Assembly: GCF_013371085.1 (NCBI RefSeq)
Contig: NZ_JABWCV010000010.1
Span: 62,001-126,000, forward strand
Direction: 5' to 3'
Length of the DNA stretch: 64,000 nucleotides
From: Vreelandella maris
GTDB taxonomy: Bacteria > Pseudomonadota > Gammaproteobacteria > Pseudomonadales > Halomonadaceae
The translations under genes and the position numbers were made by a program. The notes beneath the pieces were generated by a model. That model was not told the origin of the DNA. It ran no database searches and saw only the letters and a list, made by a program, of their open reading frames with translations. Shown piece after piece: positions 46,271 to 54,863 of this stretch (its first letter is position 1; each line of letters begins with the position of its first letter).

Positions 46271-47491
46271 ATGTCCGATGTCAAAAAGGTTGTGCTGGCA
46301 TATTCAGGCGGCCTGGACACATCCGTCATCGTTAAGTGGTTGCAAGAAACTTACAACTGCGAGGTAGTGACTTTTACTGCCGACATCGGTCAGGGCGAAG
46401 AGGTCGAACCAGCGCGTACCAAGGCGCAAGCCCTTGGTGTAAAAGAAATTTACATCGAAGACCTGCGCGAAGAGTTTGTGCGTGACTACGTTTACCCCAT
46501 GTTCCGCGCTAACACGATTTATGAAGGTGAGTACCTGCTGGGTACCTCTATCGCTCGGCCATTGATCGCCAAGCGCTTGATCGAAATTGCCAATGAAACC
46601 GGCGCCGACGCTATTTCTCACGGTGCTACGGGTAAAGGTAACGACCAAGTTCGCTTTGAGCTTGGCGGCTATGCCCTTAAGCCCGGCGTGAAAGTCATCG
46701 CCCCATGGCGTGAGTGGGACTTAACCTCTCGCGAAAAGCTGATGGCGTACTGCGAAGAGCATAAAATTCCGGTCGATTTTGCCAATAAAAAGAAAAAATC
46801 GCCTTACTCCATGGATGCCAACTTACTGCATATCTCTTACGAGGGCGGTATTTTGGAAGATCCTTGGGCCGAAGCCGAAGACGACATGTGGCGTTGGAGT
46901 GTCTCTCCTGAAGCCGCACCCGATACCCCTACCTACGTTGAACTGACGTATGAAAAGGGTGATATCGTGGCCATCGACGGCGAGCCGTTGAAAGCCCACG
47001 AAGTGCTAGAAAAGCTCAACAAACTAGGTGGCGACAACGGTATCGGCCGTTTGGATATTGTTGAAAACCGCTATGTGGGCATGAAATCTCGTGGCTGCTA
47101 TGAAACACCTGGCGGCACTATTATGTTGCGCGCTCACCGTGCGATTGAGTCGCTAACGCTAGACCGCGAAGAAGCCCACCTGAAAGATCAACTGATGCCG
47201 AAATACGCGGAAGTGATCTACAACGGTTACTGGTGGAGCCCAGAGCGTCGCATGCTGCAAGCGGCCATTGACGAGACCCAAAAGAATGTAGCGGGTGTCG
47301 TGCGTATGAAGCTCTATAAAGGCAACGCTACCGTGGTTGGTCGCAAATCTGATGAATCGCTGTTTGATGAGTCAATTGCGACATTTGAAGATGACGAGGG
47401 CGCTTACAACCAGAAAGATGCTGAAGGCTTTATTAAGCTGAATGCCCTCCGCCTGCGTATTGCCGCTGGCAAAGGCCGTAAGCAAAGCTAG
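46271..47491 (+). CDS. argG: Argininosuccinate synthase
   Basis: A 406-residue enzyme joining citrulline and aspartate with ATP in arginine synthesis. The N-terminal PP-loop [23 protein letters not shown] and [11 protein letters not shown] are diagnostic. ATG 46271 follows GAGGAG; the frame is open upstream without similarity. Confidence 0.98.
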   Translation: MSDVKKVVLAYSGGLDTSVIVKWLQETYNCEVVTFTADIGQGEEVEPARTKAQALGVKEIYIEDLREEFVRDYVYPMFRANTIYEGEYLLGTSIARPLIAKRLIEIANETGADAISHGATGKGNDQVRFELGGYALKPGVKVIAPWREWDLTSREKLMAYCEEHKIPVDFANKKKKSPYSMDANLLHISYEGGILEDPWAEAEDDMWRWSVSPEAAPDTPTYVELTYEKGDIVAIDGEPLKAHEVLEKLNKLGGDNGIGRLDIVENRYVGMKSRGCYETPGGTIMLRAHRAIESLTLDREEAHLKDQLMPKYAEVIYNGYWWSPERRMLQAAIDETQKNVAGVVRMKLYKGNATVVGRKSDESLFDESIATFEDDEGAYNQKDAEGFIKLNALRLRIAAGKGRKQS

Positions 47492-47528
47492 TAAAACCTA
47501 GTTAATTATAAAAGCGTATATCTTGTCA

Positions 47529-47553
47529 GGGCGGCAGCTATTAGCTGCCGCCC
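47529..47553 (+). terminator. GC-rich hairpin after argG
   Basis: GGGCGGCAG, loop CTATTAG, CTGCCGCCC: a 9-bp GC stem 38 bp after the argG stop. It lacks a T run, so read-through into the HlyU-like gene is possible. Confidence 0.55.
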
Positions 47554-47572
47554 GGCATGTTAAGGAGCCACT

Positions 47573-47902
47573 ATGTTAAAAAAATTATTATCTGGCCTCT
47601 TTGGTAGTGATCGTCAGGCTGCGCCAGGCGCTACCACCAAAGCGGCTGATGCCGTGGAGTACAAAGGTTATGAGATTGTATCTCAGCCGGACGATCAAAG
47701 CGGCCAATATCGCGTCAGTGGTTGGATTCGTAAGGCTGATGCCAGCGGTGAAACCCTTGAACACCGTTTTGAGCGTTCCGATATGCTGCCAGGTCGCGAG
47801 GCGTGTGATGCCATGATGGTCACTAAAGCGCAGCGCTATATCGATGAAGTAGGGGAGGCAATGTTCGAGCCTGACCCACGTCGTGCTGGCGACAGCGAGT
47901 AA
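47573..47902 (+). CDS. HlyU-family protein
   Basis: A 109-residue protein of the HlyU family (PF10115 type), recognised by Y-K-G-Y-E-I-V-S-Q-P, Y-R-V-S-G-W-I-R-K and F-E-R-S-D-M-L-P-G-R-E. Despite the name, this family is unrelated in fold to the Vibrio HlyU repressor and its role is not settled. A GGAG site precedes the ATG. It is followed 35 bp later by the DUF294 gene, probably in one transcript. Confidence 0.82.
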   Translation: MLKKLLSGLFGSDRQAAPGATTKAADAVEYKGYEIVSQPDDQSGQYRVSGWIRKADASGETLEHRFERSDMLPGREACDAMMVTKAQRYIDEVGEAMFEPDPRRAGDSE

Positions 47903-47937
47903 TAAAGCCGATACCAACGTTAGTAAAGGAGAGGCGT

Positions 47938-49068
47938 ATGCGTGTGGTGCACCAAGCCTCACCCTGGCGCGCTCTATTTGATCAGCATGGCCGTTTAAAT
48001 ACCGTGGCGCTCGACGCGCCGCTACAGCAACTCTTTTCTAAACTCTCCTCGCCGCCAACATCTTTTGCCAACGCCCCAGCATGGCAATTCTCCTTGGTTG
48101 AAACGCTGGTGCATTACGATTTACCCCCGTGGCGTATTAGCCAAATTATTAGTGATCACAATGCTTGGCTATACCGGCGCGCTATTGCCCAGTCGCTTGA
48201 AGAGATGCAGGCGCAAGGGTGGGGCACACCGCCGGTCGATTACTGCGTGTTGATGCTAGGTTCGGCGGCCCGCTATGAAAGCCTGCTGGGCCCTGATCAA
48301 GATAATGCGATGATTATCGATGATTACCCCGACCACCGACACGTTGAGATTGACGGCTACTTTCAAGCCCTGGGCGAACGGTTTACCCAGCGTTTGGATG
48401 ATGCGGGCATCCCGCTTTGCCATGGCCATGTGATGGCCCGTTGGCCAATGTGGCGCAAACGCATGAGCGAGTGGCGAAAGCAGCTGGAAATCTGGAGCGC
48501 TGACCGCCGGGTGAAGCGTGTTCAGCAGACCAATATCTTGCTCGATTTTTCCCCCATCGCTGGCAATTCAGCACTTGCCGCGCAACTGGGGGATAGCATC
48601 GCTGAGATACTCCCTAACGCATCGCTTTATATGGATGAAATGGCGGCGCTATTGAATGAGCTGCCGGTAGCTTTGAACCGCTTTGGGCAGCTCGCCTCGA
48701 GTCCACGCCTTGAGGCTCCTCACGAGCAAGCCATTAATCTGAAACTTCAGGGCCTATTGCCTTTGATTAGCGCTGCGCGTTTGTTCTGCCTGCGTTACGG
48801 GCTGCGCGACATAGCCACCCGCGAGCGATTGATCGCGCTCAGTCATATGGGAGATGGTGCGCTAACGTCGGCTGAATCGGCGTTGCTTATAGCCGCTTTT
48901 GAGCGTCTACAGCAACTCTTATTGGATCAGCAGCGTTACAACAGAGCCCGTGGCCAAGCCGCTGACGGCTGGGTGGATCTTCGCCGCCTGCGTGAAGACG
49001 AGCGCCTGCTATTAAAGTTTGATCTGCAGCAGATTAGAGCGTTTGTTCAGCGCGCCAAAAGTGGTTAG
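47938..49068 (+). CDS. DUF294 putative nucleotidyltransferase
   Basis: A 376-residue protein. A GlnD-like nucleotidyltransferase domain (residues about 95-240) has L-G-S-A-A-R-Y-E-S and D-Q-D-N-A-M, the usual G-S...D-x-D catalytic layout. The C-terminal DUF294-C domain has L-L-P-L-I-S-A-A-R-L-F-C-L-R-Y-G. Relatives usually carry cNMP-binding and CBS domains in front; here the first 95 residues show neither. In other gammaproteobacteria such genes neighbour crbS and an exonuclease gene, as they do here, though this one is on the opposite strand, 39 bp away. Confidence 0.85.
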   Translation: MRVVHQASPWRALFDQHGRLNTVALDAPLQQLFSKLSSPPTSFANAPAWQFSLVETLVHYDLPPWRISQIISDHNAWLYRRAIAQSLEEMQAQGWGTPPVDYCVLMLGSAARYESLLGPDQDNAMIIDDYPDHRHVEIDGYFQALGERFTQRLDDAGIPLCHGHVMARWPMWRKRMSEWRKQLEIWSADRRVKRVQQTNILLDFSPIAGNSALAAQLGDSIAEILPNASLYMDEMAALLNELPVALNRFGQLASSPRLEAPHEQAINLKLQGLLPLISAARLFCLRYGLRDIATRERLIALSHMGDGALTSAESALLIAAFERLQQLLLDQQRYNRARGQAADGWVDLRRLREDERLLLKFDLQQIRAFVQRAKSG

Positions 49069-49107
49069 CAGAAAGTTCTTGGCGGGAAAGTTCTTAGCGC
49101 AATAGGA

Positions 49108-51855
49108 TCAAGCGTGGGTGTCATTCGGCGCTGCGGGTAGCTCCAGTGTTAAACAGGCGCCGCCAAGCGTTTTGGCATCCTCAACCCAGAGTCGCCCACC
49201 CAGATGGGCGATAATTCCACGACTAATGGGCAGTCCCAAGCCACTCCCTCTGGGCCGTCCTCTTGGAATATCATCGTCTTGCTGTATCTGATGGAATTTT
49301 TCAAACACCCGTTCACGCTCCTCCGCGCTAATCCCGGCCCCGTTATCCTCCACGCTTAAACGGAAATGGCGGCGATGGCGATAGAGCGACAGGCGCACTT
49401 TAGGCTGGTTTCGGTCGGCAAACTTACTAGCGTTATCAAGCAGGTTAATAATCACCTGTTTTAAACGATCATGGTCGCCAACCACCATCGCTGGGTCTGC
49501 TTCTAAATGAACCTCTAGCTGGATACCACGCTCTTGGTGTAAATGCGCAATGGCGTCAATGCTATGTCGGATAAGAGCGGCAAGATCCAGCGGCACCGGG
49601 TTAAGCGTTAAACGGCCACTTTCCAGGCGGGCAAGGTCTAGAATTTCTTCGATTAAGCGTGAGAGCCGTTGGCTTTCGAGAACGATGACACCCAGAAAAT
49701 GCTGGCGCTTTTCATCGGGTAGCTGGCCGCTATCGCGCAAAATTTCAGCAAAGGCGCGGATGGAGGTAAGCGGCGTGCGGAGTTCATGACTGACCATGGC
49801 GACAAATTCATCTTTTAAACGATCCAGTTCACGCAGCCGTTCATTAGCGCTGCGTAACTCTTCGCCGATTTGGACGAGCTCTTGGGATTTCTGCTCTAAG
49901 CGACGGTTGTACTCAAGGGTTTGTGAGGTGGTATCCAGAATACTGAGTATCGACTCAATATCCAGTGCCTCGCCACGAACCACTGAGTTGATCAACACTC
50001 GCGCTGAAGAGCTGCCCAGAGCCCCCGCCAATGCCTGCTCTGCACGTGTAATCAACTCAGCGGCAGCGGGCTCGTCTGCCACAAATGCGTCTTTGGTACT
50101 GCTGAACACCCGTCGGGTGGTGTGAGCCCCCAGATAGCGAATCAAAAGCTCTTTAAGCGCCCCCTGAGTGGTTTGCCCGCGCCATAGCGATGTAGACAGC
50201 GATGTTGTTTGCAGATTGGGGTGCATTGCTTCAGTGAATAGTGCCGCCTGAGTTTGCTCCAGGGGCGTTGGGCGGGTAAACAGCGAAACACCAACCAGCA
50301 ACCCGACGTTGACCAGCATGCTCCAGAGCAGCGAGTGGGTGTAAATATCCCAATTTTCGAGTCCCAACAACGCATAGGGTTTCAGCCAGACGATTCCCCA
50401 TGGGCCGTTTGTAAGTAGCGTGGCGTCCAACCAGCCCGACTGGGCAAAGCCCGGCAACAGTAGCGTATAGCACCACACCAAAAAACCGGCAATTAAACCT
50501 GCCGTGGCGCCCTGGCGAGTCGCGCCGCGCCAGTAAAGGCCAATCAATAGCGCTGGCGCAAATTGTGCCGCACCTGCAAAAGAGACCAGCCCGATGGTGA
50601 CCAGACTGTATGAGTCGCCAATGAGCGCATGGTAGAGATAACCAAGCAGGAGAATAAGCACGATAGCGACCCGGCGAATTCCCAGTAGCCAACCGGCAAG
50701 CTCACCTTTAGTACTTAAGTGCAAACGCCTCGAGCGCAGCAGCAGTGGCATCACCAGTTGGTTACTGACCATCGTGGAAAGGGCGATTGTCTCGACAATC
50801 ACCATGCCGGTTGCCGCTGAAAGCCCCCCAATAAAGACCAGTAGCGGCAGTCCTTCTAAACCTGCCGAAAGCGGTAGCGTCAGAACAAAACTATCGGGGT
50901 CACCTGCGCTCGCACCCAGCAGCAGGCCCGCCAGGGCGATAGGGATCACGAATAGGTTGATCAACAGCATATAGAGGGGAAATAACCAGCTTGCTCTCGC
51001 TAAATGCTGTTCATCGACATTCTCTACTACCAGTACCTGAAACTGGCGGGGAAGTGTTAAAAAGGCCAGGAAGGCGAGTACCAGCATGCCCACCCAACCA
51101 GTGACGCCACCAGGAACGCTGTCCAACCGCATGCTATCGACCAGCGCTGGCGTGGCCGCTACCTGTGCAAACAGCGCCGCGGGGCCTTCAAACATCACAA
51201 AGACCACGAACACACCGACGGCCATAAAGGCGACCAGCTTCACCAGGGATTCCAGCGCGATGGCGGCCACCATGCCCTCGTGGCGTTCGCTGGCATCCAA
51301 GTGGCGGGTGCCAAAGAGAATAATAAACACCGCCAGTACAAGAGCGACCCAGAGCGACTTATCCATCCAAAAGTGTTCATCCACCAGCGTCGTGTCGGCC
51401 GCTTGTGGGTAGTTAATGAGTACCGCATGGCTAACGGTAATGGCCTTTAACTGCAGGGCAATGTAAGGCGTGATACTGATCAGGGCCATTAAGGCCACCA
51501 GTGCTCCTAAACTGGTACTTTTGCCGTAGCGGGCACTGATAAAATCGGCAATCGAAGTAATGCGCTGGCGGGCGGCGATGCGCACCATCTTGCGTACCAC
51601 GAAGGGTGCCAGCAGCATGGCGAGGGTGGGGCCAAGATAGATGAGTAAAAAGCTGGGGCCATACTCCGCGGCACGCCCTACGCTGCCGTAGAAGGTCCAG
51701 GCAGTGCAGTAAACGGCAATGGAAAGGGCATATACCGTGGGTGAGCCGATCAGTGATCGCCCTTGCTCGGCCCGCCGGTCGCCCCAGGCGGCGACCACAA
51801 ACAGCAGCGCTAAATAACCAAAGGCAGTGCCCAGGATGACTGCGTCAGTACGCAT
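49108..51855 (-). CDS. CrbS/CbrA-type transporter-histidine kinase
   Basis: A 915-residue sensor. Residues about 5-500 are a Na+/solute symporter domain with about 13 helices (Y-C-T-A-W-T-F-Y-G-S-V-G). A STAC-like linker follows (T-Q-G-A-L-K-E-L-L-I-R-Y-L-G). A coiled region leads to the kinase core: H box V-S-H-E-L-R-T-P-L, N box L-L-D-N-A-S-K-F, and G boxes D-N-G-A-G-I and G-S-G-L-G-L-P. CrbS/MxtR proteins control acetate use. ATG 51855 lies two bases after the stop of the small membrane protein; the longer frame overlaps that gene. Unlike some relatives it has no C-terminal receiver. The ligand is an inference. Confidence 0.9.
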   Translation of the reverse strand: MRTDAVILGTAFGYLALLFVVAAWGDRRAEQGRSLIGSPTVYALSIAVYCTAWTFYGSVGRAAEYGPSFLLIYLGPTLAMLLAPFVVRKMVRIAARQRITSIADFISARYGKSTSLGALVALMALISITPYIALQLKAITVSHAVLINYPQAADTTLVDEHFWMDKSLWVALVLAVFIILFGTRHLDASERHEGMVAAIALESLVKLVAFMAVGVFVVFVMFEGPAALFAQVAATPALVDSMRLDSVPGGVTGWVGMLVLAFLAFLTLPRQFQVLVVENVDEQHLARASWLFPLYMLLINLFVIPIALAGLLLGASAGDPDSFVLTLPLSAGLEGLPLLVFIGGLSAATGMVIVETIALSTMVSNQLVMPLLLRSRRLHLSTKGELAGWLLGIRRVAIVLILLLGYLYHALIGDSYSLVTIGLVSFAGAAQFAPALLIGLYWRGATRQGATAGLIAGFLVWCYTLLLPGFAQSGWLDATLLTNGPWGIVWLKPYALLGLENWDIYTHSLLWSMLVNVGLLVGVSLFTRPTPLEQTQAALFTEAMHPNLQTTSLSTSLWRGQTTQGALKELLIRYLGAHTTRRVFSSTKDAFVADEPAAAELITRAEQALAGALGSSSARVLINSVVRGEALDIESILSILDTTSQTLEYNRRLEQKSQELVQIGEELRSANERLRELDRLKDEFVAMVSHELRTPLTSIRAFAEILRDSGQLPDEKRQHFLGVIVLESQRLSRLIEEILDLARLESGRLTLNPVPLDLAALIRHSIDAIAHLHQERGIQLEVHLEADPAMVVGDHDRLKQVIINLLDNASKFADRNQPKVRLSLYRHRRHFRLSVEDNGAGISAEERERVFEKFHQIQQDDDIPRGRPRGSGLGLPISRGIIAHLGGRLWVEDAKTLGGACLTLELPAAPNDTHA

Positions 51856-51857
51856 AA

Positions 51858-52067
51858 TCAGCGATCCGCACGGTGTTCCATTAACCAGGCCGCCAAACCG
51901 ATAACGACTGCCCAAGCGCAAAACAGATAGAGCGGCAACCAGCCGACATTAAAGGAGGGAAGGCGGTCTACCACGATAATCAGTGGTGGGCAGAACAGCA
52001 GCAATGCCACCACTACCAGGGCCATTAAGCGTTCGGTTTGCCGCGATTTAGTGCCTGAGTTTTTCAT
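51858..52067 (-). CDS. Small two-helix membrane protein of the CrbS locus
   Basis: A 69-residue protein with two hydrophobic helices (about residues 14-35 and 42-62) and a short charged tail H-R-A-D-R. Small membrane proteins of this kind commonly precede SSS-type symporters. Here it is tightly packed between the sensor-exonuclease gene (14 bp) and the kinase (2 bp). ATG 52067 is preferred over 52097, which lies inside the previous gene. No function is established. Confidence 0.7.
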   Translation of the reverse strand: MKNSGTKSRQTERLMALVVVALLLFCPPLIIVVDRLPSFNVGWLPLYLFCAWAVVIGLAAWLMEHRADR

Positions 52068-52080
52068 GAGGCTGCGTCTT

Positions 52081-54144
52081 TCATAGGGCGCTCGCATCCT
52101 GTCGGTCGAAAGCGTTGGCTTGTAGCGTTAATAGCTGTTCCAGGGTGTCGACACCGCGGGCCTCTAAGCGTGGCAGCAGGGCTAGCCAGAGTTCTGCGGT
52201 CACTCGAGCATCGCCTAAGGCAGTGTGGCGGGTGCCGGGGGGGAATGTCAGATCGTAGCGCTGCGCAAGGCTATCCAGGTCATGCCCATCCAAGGCTTCG
52301 TCCAGCGCGCGTGAAATCAGCAGAGTATCGATGACGGGAATATCAAAAGCGACGCCTTTATGACTGATGGCGAGCAGATCAAAGGCGGCGTTATGAGCCA
52401 GCAAGACGGCTTCTCCTACAAAGTCACGAAAGCGGGTAAGCACGATATCCAGCGGTGGTGCACCCATGACATCGGCATCGGTAAGGCCGTGAATGGCCGT
52501 GCTGGCGGCAGGAATAGGCCGCTGAGGATCGACTTTTTGATCGAAGGCCTCGCTTGCCAATAGCCGCGCATTGACCACGCGACAGGCACCAAGACTGATC
52601 ACCGTGTCGCCTCTACGTAGCTCAAGCCCGGTGGTTTCGGTGTCAAACGCCACGACCTCCAAGCTGCGCAAGGAACGACTCGCAAGCGCTTCATCCGGCG
52701 GCGGGAGGTCGGCAATTCCAAAATCATGAAACTCGGGGCGTGGTGGTGCGGTTTCCCGTGGGGCACCAACGCGTTCAACGGCAGGGAGTGGAAGGCGTAG
52801 GCGGGCATGCACACCATCATCGTCGGTCAGACTCCAGATGTCGCTGGCGTGTTGGCGCAGTACGTCGGCAACGCTGGGCGTTAGAGGCAGCGAGTTGAGT
52901 GGCTGCTGACGCCATTCCGCCAGTTCATGTTCGGGGATCGCTTTGCCGCGCCAGATAAGGTCTAAATAGACACGCTTATTGCCTAGGCATATCTCGCCTT
53001 CAAAGCCACTATCGGGAAGGTGGGTATTGAGGTGCTTCACTAATGAGTCGAACAGCGCAATCAGGGCGGGGGCATCGCCTTTAAACCAAGCGGGCATGCC
53101 CACTGGGGTAATCAAACGGTGCTCTGGATCTAGGCGTTCATCCAGGGCTTGCCAGAAATCGTTAGACCACATCGGTGTTAAGCGCTCGCCCTGATGCTGC
53201 ATGTCGTCGAGCAGTTGACCGATTTTAGCCACGTTGTCGCCTAACGTGATGCCTTCCTCATGAATAACGCGCTCAAACCGTTGACGCAGCAATGACGTGC
53301 TGGCGTCGTTTTGATGGCGCAGTTGAATCAACGCATCGGCGGCACTGGTTAGGCTGGCGGTATGCTGGCGCAGCGGTGTCAGCATATCGGCCAATTCGGC
53401 TCTTACGCCCATTTCATTCGACCACGATGCCGTTGCATCACCAAATGTAAGCAATGTTTCGCCATCGCTACCCGGCACGCGGCGCAGAATAACCTTTAGC
53501 CACCGGTTATCGCAGGGGGCGAGCAGCTCTCGCGGGGAGCCGTCGTTAGGCAGTTGGCTGAGTGCTTGCTGTAAGCTAGCAACAGGAAGCAGTGCTTCGA
53601 GGCGCTTACCTAAACCTAGCCCGGTATTGCCGATAAAAAAGTCTTCTGCCGCTTGATTAAACAGCATCACCCGACGGTGGTGGTCACATAGCAGCAGCGG
53701 TGTTTCGAGTACTTGCAGCAGTGTTTCCAGCTCCTGGCGAATGCGTGCCGCGCTGCGGGCGCCGTCGGCGTGGGCGGTAGCGAGGCGGCTGCGATCTTCG
53801 CGCCAGCTTTCGCGTACACGGCGTAAATCTGGCCCCAGCCCTTTTAGCCAACCCTCGGGTGGGTGTTCGTCACGGGCGTCGGGATTGGCAACCAAGCGCG
53901 CCAGCTGCACCTGTAAATGACGTAGCGGTGTAAACAGCATGCGTTCAAGCACTAAGCCCGCCAAAAATAGGGTCGCGCCACCGGAAAAACTGCCTAGCCA
54001 TAGCGCCATTCGGGTGATACCCGTAGGCGCGAGCTGAGCATCCAACCAGGCGGCAAAAATAGCCCCACCCAATAGGCTGATACCGCTGAGCGAGAGCCAT
54101 AGGCCAATCAGACGCTGGCGTTTGGGCAGCCCACCACGGGTCAT
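52081..54144 (-). CDS. Membrane sensor fused to a DEDDh 3'-5' exonuclease
   Basis: A 687-residue protein. Two membrane helices (about residues 10-33 and 42-66) are followed by a HAMP-like segment (F-T-P-L-R-H-L-Q-V-Q-L), a PAS-like domain (about 135-235; L-L-L-C-D-H-H-R-R-V-M-L-F-N) and a region (about 240-470) that looks like a decayed histidine-kinase core. The last 190 residues are a DnaQ-type exonuclease with F-D-T-E-T-T-G-L, A-H-N-A-A-F-D and H-T-A-L-G-D-A: all five catalytic residues are present. Related epsilon-like genes neighbour crbS in Vibrio and Pseudomonas. Its substrate and the signal sensed are unknown. Confidence 0.85.
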   Translation of the reverse strand: MTRGGLPKRQRLIGLWLSLSGISLLGGAIFAAWLDAQLAPTGITRMALWLGSFSGGATLFLAGLVLERMLFTPLRHLQVQLARLVANPDARDEHPPEGWLKGLGPDLRRVRESWREDRSRLATAHADGARSAARIRQELETLLQVLETPLLLCDHHRRVMLFNQAAEDFFIGNTGLGLGKRLEALLPVASLQQALSQLPNDGSPRELLAPCDNRWLKVILRRVPGSDGETLLTFGDATASWSNEMGVRAELADMLTPLRQHTASLTSAADALIQLRHQNDASTSLLRQRFERVIHEEGITLGDNVAKIGQLLDDMQHQGERLTPMWSNDFWQALDERLDPEHRLITPVGMPAWFKGDAPALIALFDSLVKHLNTHLPDSGFEGEICLGNKRVYLDLIWRGKAIPEHELAEWRQQPLNSLPLTPSVADVLRQHASDIWSLTDDDGVHARLRLPLPAVERVGAPRETAPPRPEFHDFGIADLPPPDEALASRSLRSLEVVAFDTETTGLELRRGDTVISLGACRVVNARLLASEAFDQKVDPQRPIPAASTAIHGLTDADVMGAPPLDIVLTRFRDFVGEAVLLAHNAAFDLLAISHKGVAFDIPVIDTLLISRALDEALDGHDLDSLAQRYDLTFPPGTRHTALGDARVTAELWLALLPRLEARGVDTLEQLLTLQANAFDRQDASAL

Positions 54145-54515
54145 GGCTGCTCCTTAATGAGTAGCGCTTTGACTTTTTCCACCAAGGATTGGGTGGAAAA
54201 AGGCTTGGTAATGTAGTCATCAGCGCCCAGCGCCATGCCTTTTTCACGCTCTACATCGCGGCCGTGAGCAGTGAGCATAATAATCGGCAGTTGGGCGGTG
54301 GCTTCTTCGCTGCGCAGGCGCTCTAAAACGTCAAAACCGCTAATCCCTGGCAGGCTGATATCGAGCAGGAGTAAATCGGGCTGGCTGTCGTTAACACGTG
54401 CTAACGCCTGTTCACCATCTTCGGCAGTCACTACCTCAAACCCTGCTTGCTCCATCAAGAACTCGAGCGATAGAACAATGTTGGGTTCGTCATCGACGAC
54501 GAGCACTTTGACCAT
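54141..54515 (-). CDS. Stand-alone response regulator receiver
   Basis: A 124-residue REC domain with no output domain. The acidic pair is in V-D-D-E, the phospho-acceptor Asp in L-L-L-D-I-S-L-P-G near residue 53, the Thr in M-L-T-A-H-G and the Lys in T-K-P-F. It is the first gene of the operon, overlapping the sensor-exonuclease by four bases (ATGA). CrbR/ErdR partners elsewhere carry a LuxR-type DNA-binding domain; this one does not, so it may relay phosphate or act by protein contact. Confidence 0.9.
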   Translation of the reverse strand: MVKVLVVDDEPNIVLSLEFLMEQAGFEVVTAEDGEQALARVNDSQPDLLLLDISLPGISGFDVLERLRSEEATAQLPIIMLTAHGRDVEREKGMALGADDYITKPFSTQSLVEKVKALLIKEQP

Positions 54516-54863
54516 GGTGTTCTCCAGCTTTTATTTGTTTTAACGATGCATGCTTGCAGTCTAGATAGATCGGGACAGTCAGCCAAGGCGACCTTGGCCG
54601 AATGCACCGGCAATCAAACCGCTAGCAGCGAGCAATTGAGCTTGGTTTGGTATACTGCTTAGCTCTGTGCCATGGCTTAGGCTTTGAACGAAAACTGCCT
54701 GCGCTCGCCGATACGGCGTTAAAAATCATCTCAAAATACTCATTTACTATCCGTAAACTCCGTTTTTTCGTTGATTTTTGCCTTGTCTAGGCTTCGCTCG
54801 CCGACTTTTCGTACAACCCCTAACGTGTTATGGCTTACCCCTGATCTGTTGCTAAGGCTGTCG
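54516..54863. promoter_or_regulatory. Divergent intergenic region with inverted repeats
   Basis: No gene is supported. It contains GCCAAGG-CGA-CCTTGGC (54582-54598), a perfect 7-bp inverted repeat that could be an operator for the minus-strand sensor operon, and a long imperfect palindrome (about 54698-54800) listed separately. Confidence 0.5.
54698..54800. repeat. Long imperfect intergenic palindrome
   Basis: Centred near TATCC (about 54748-54752), ATTTAC pairs with GTAAA, and outward AAAAATCA with TGATTTTT and GGC with GCC. The arms run on as CTCGCC and partner-like sequence. Such palindromes occur as dispersed intergenic repeats in marine gammaproteobacteria, from memory of similar sequences. 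Only one copy is seen in this window. Confidence 0.55.
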
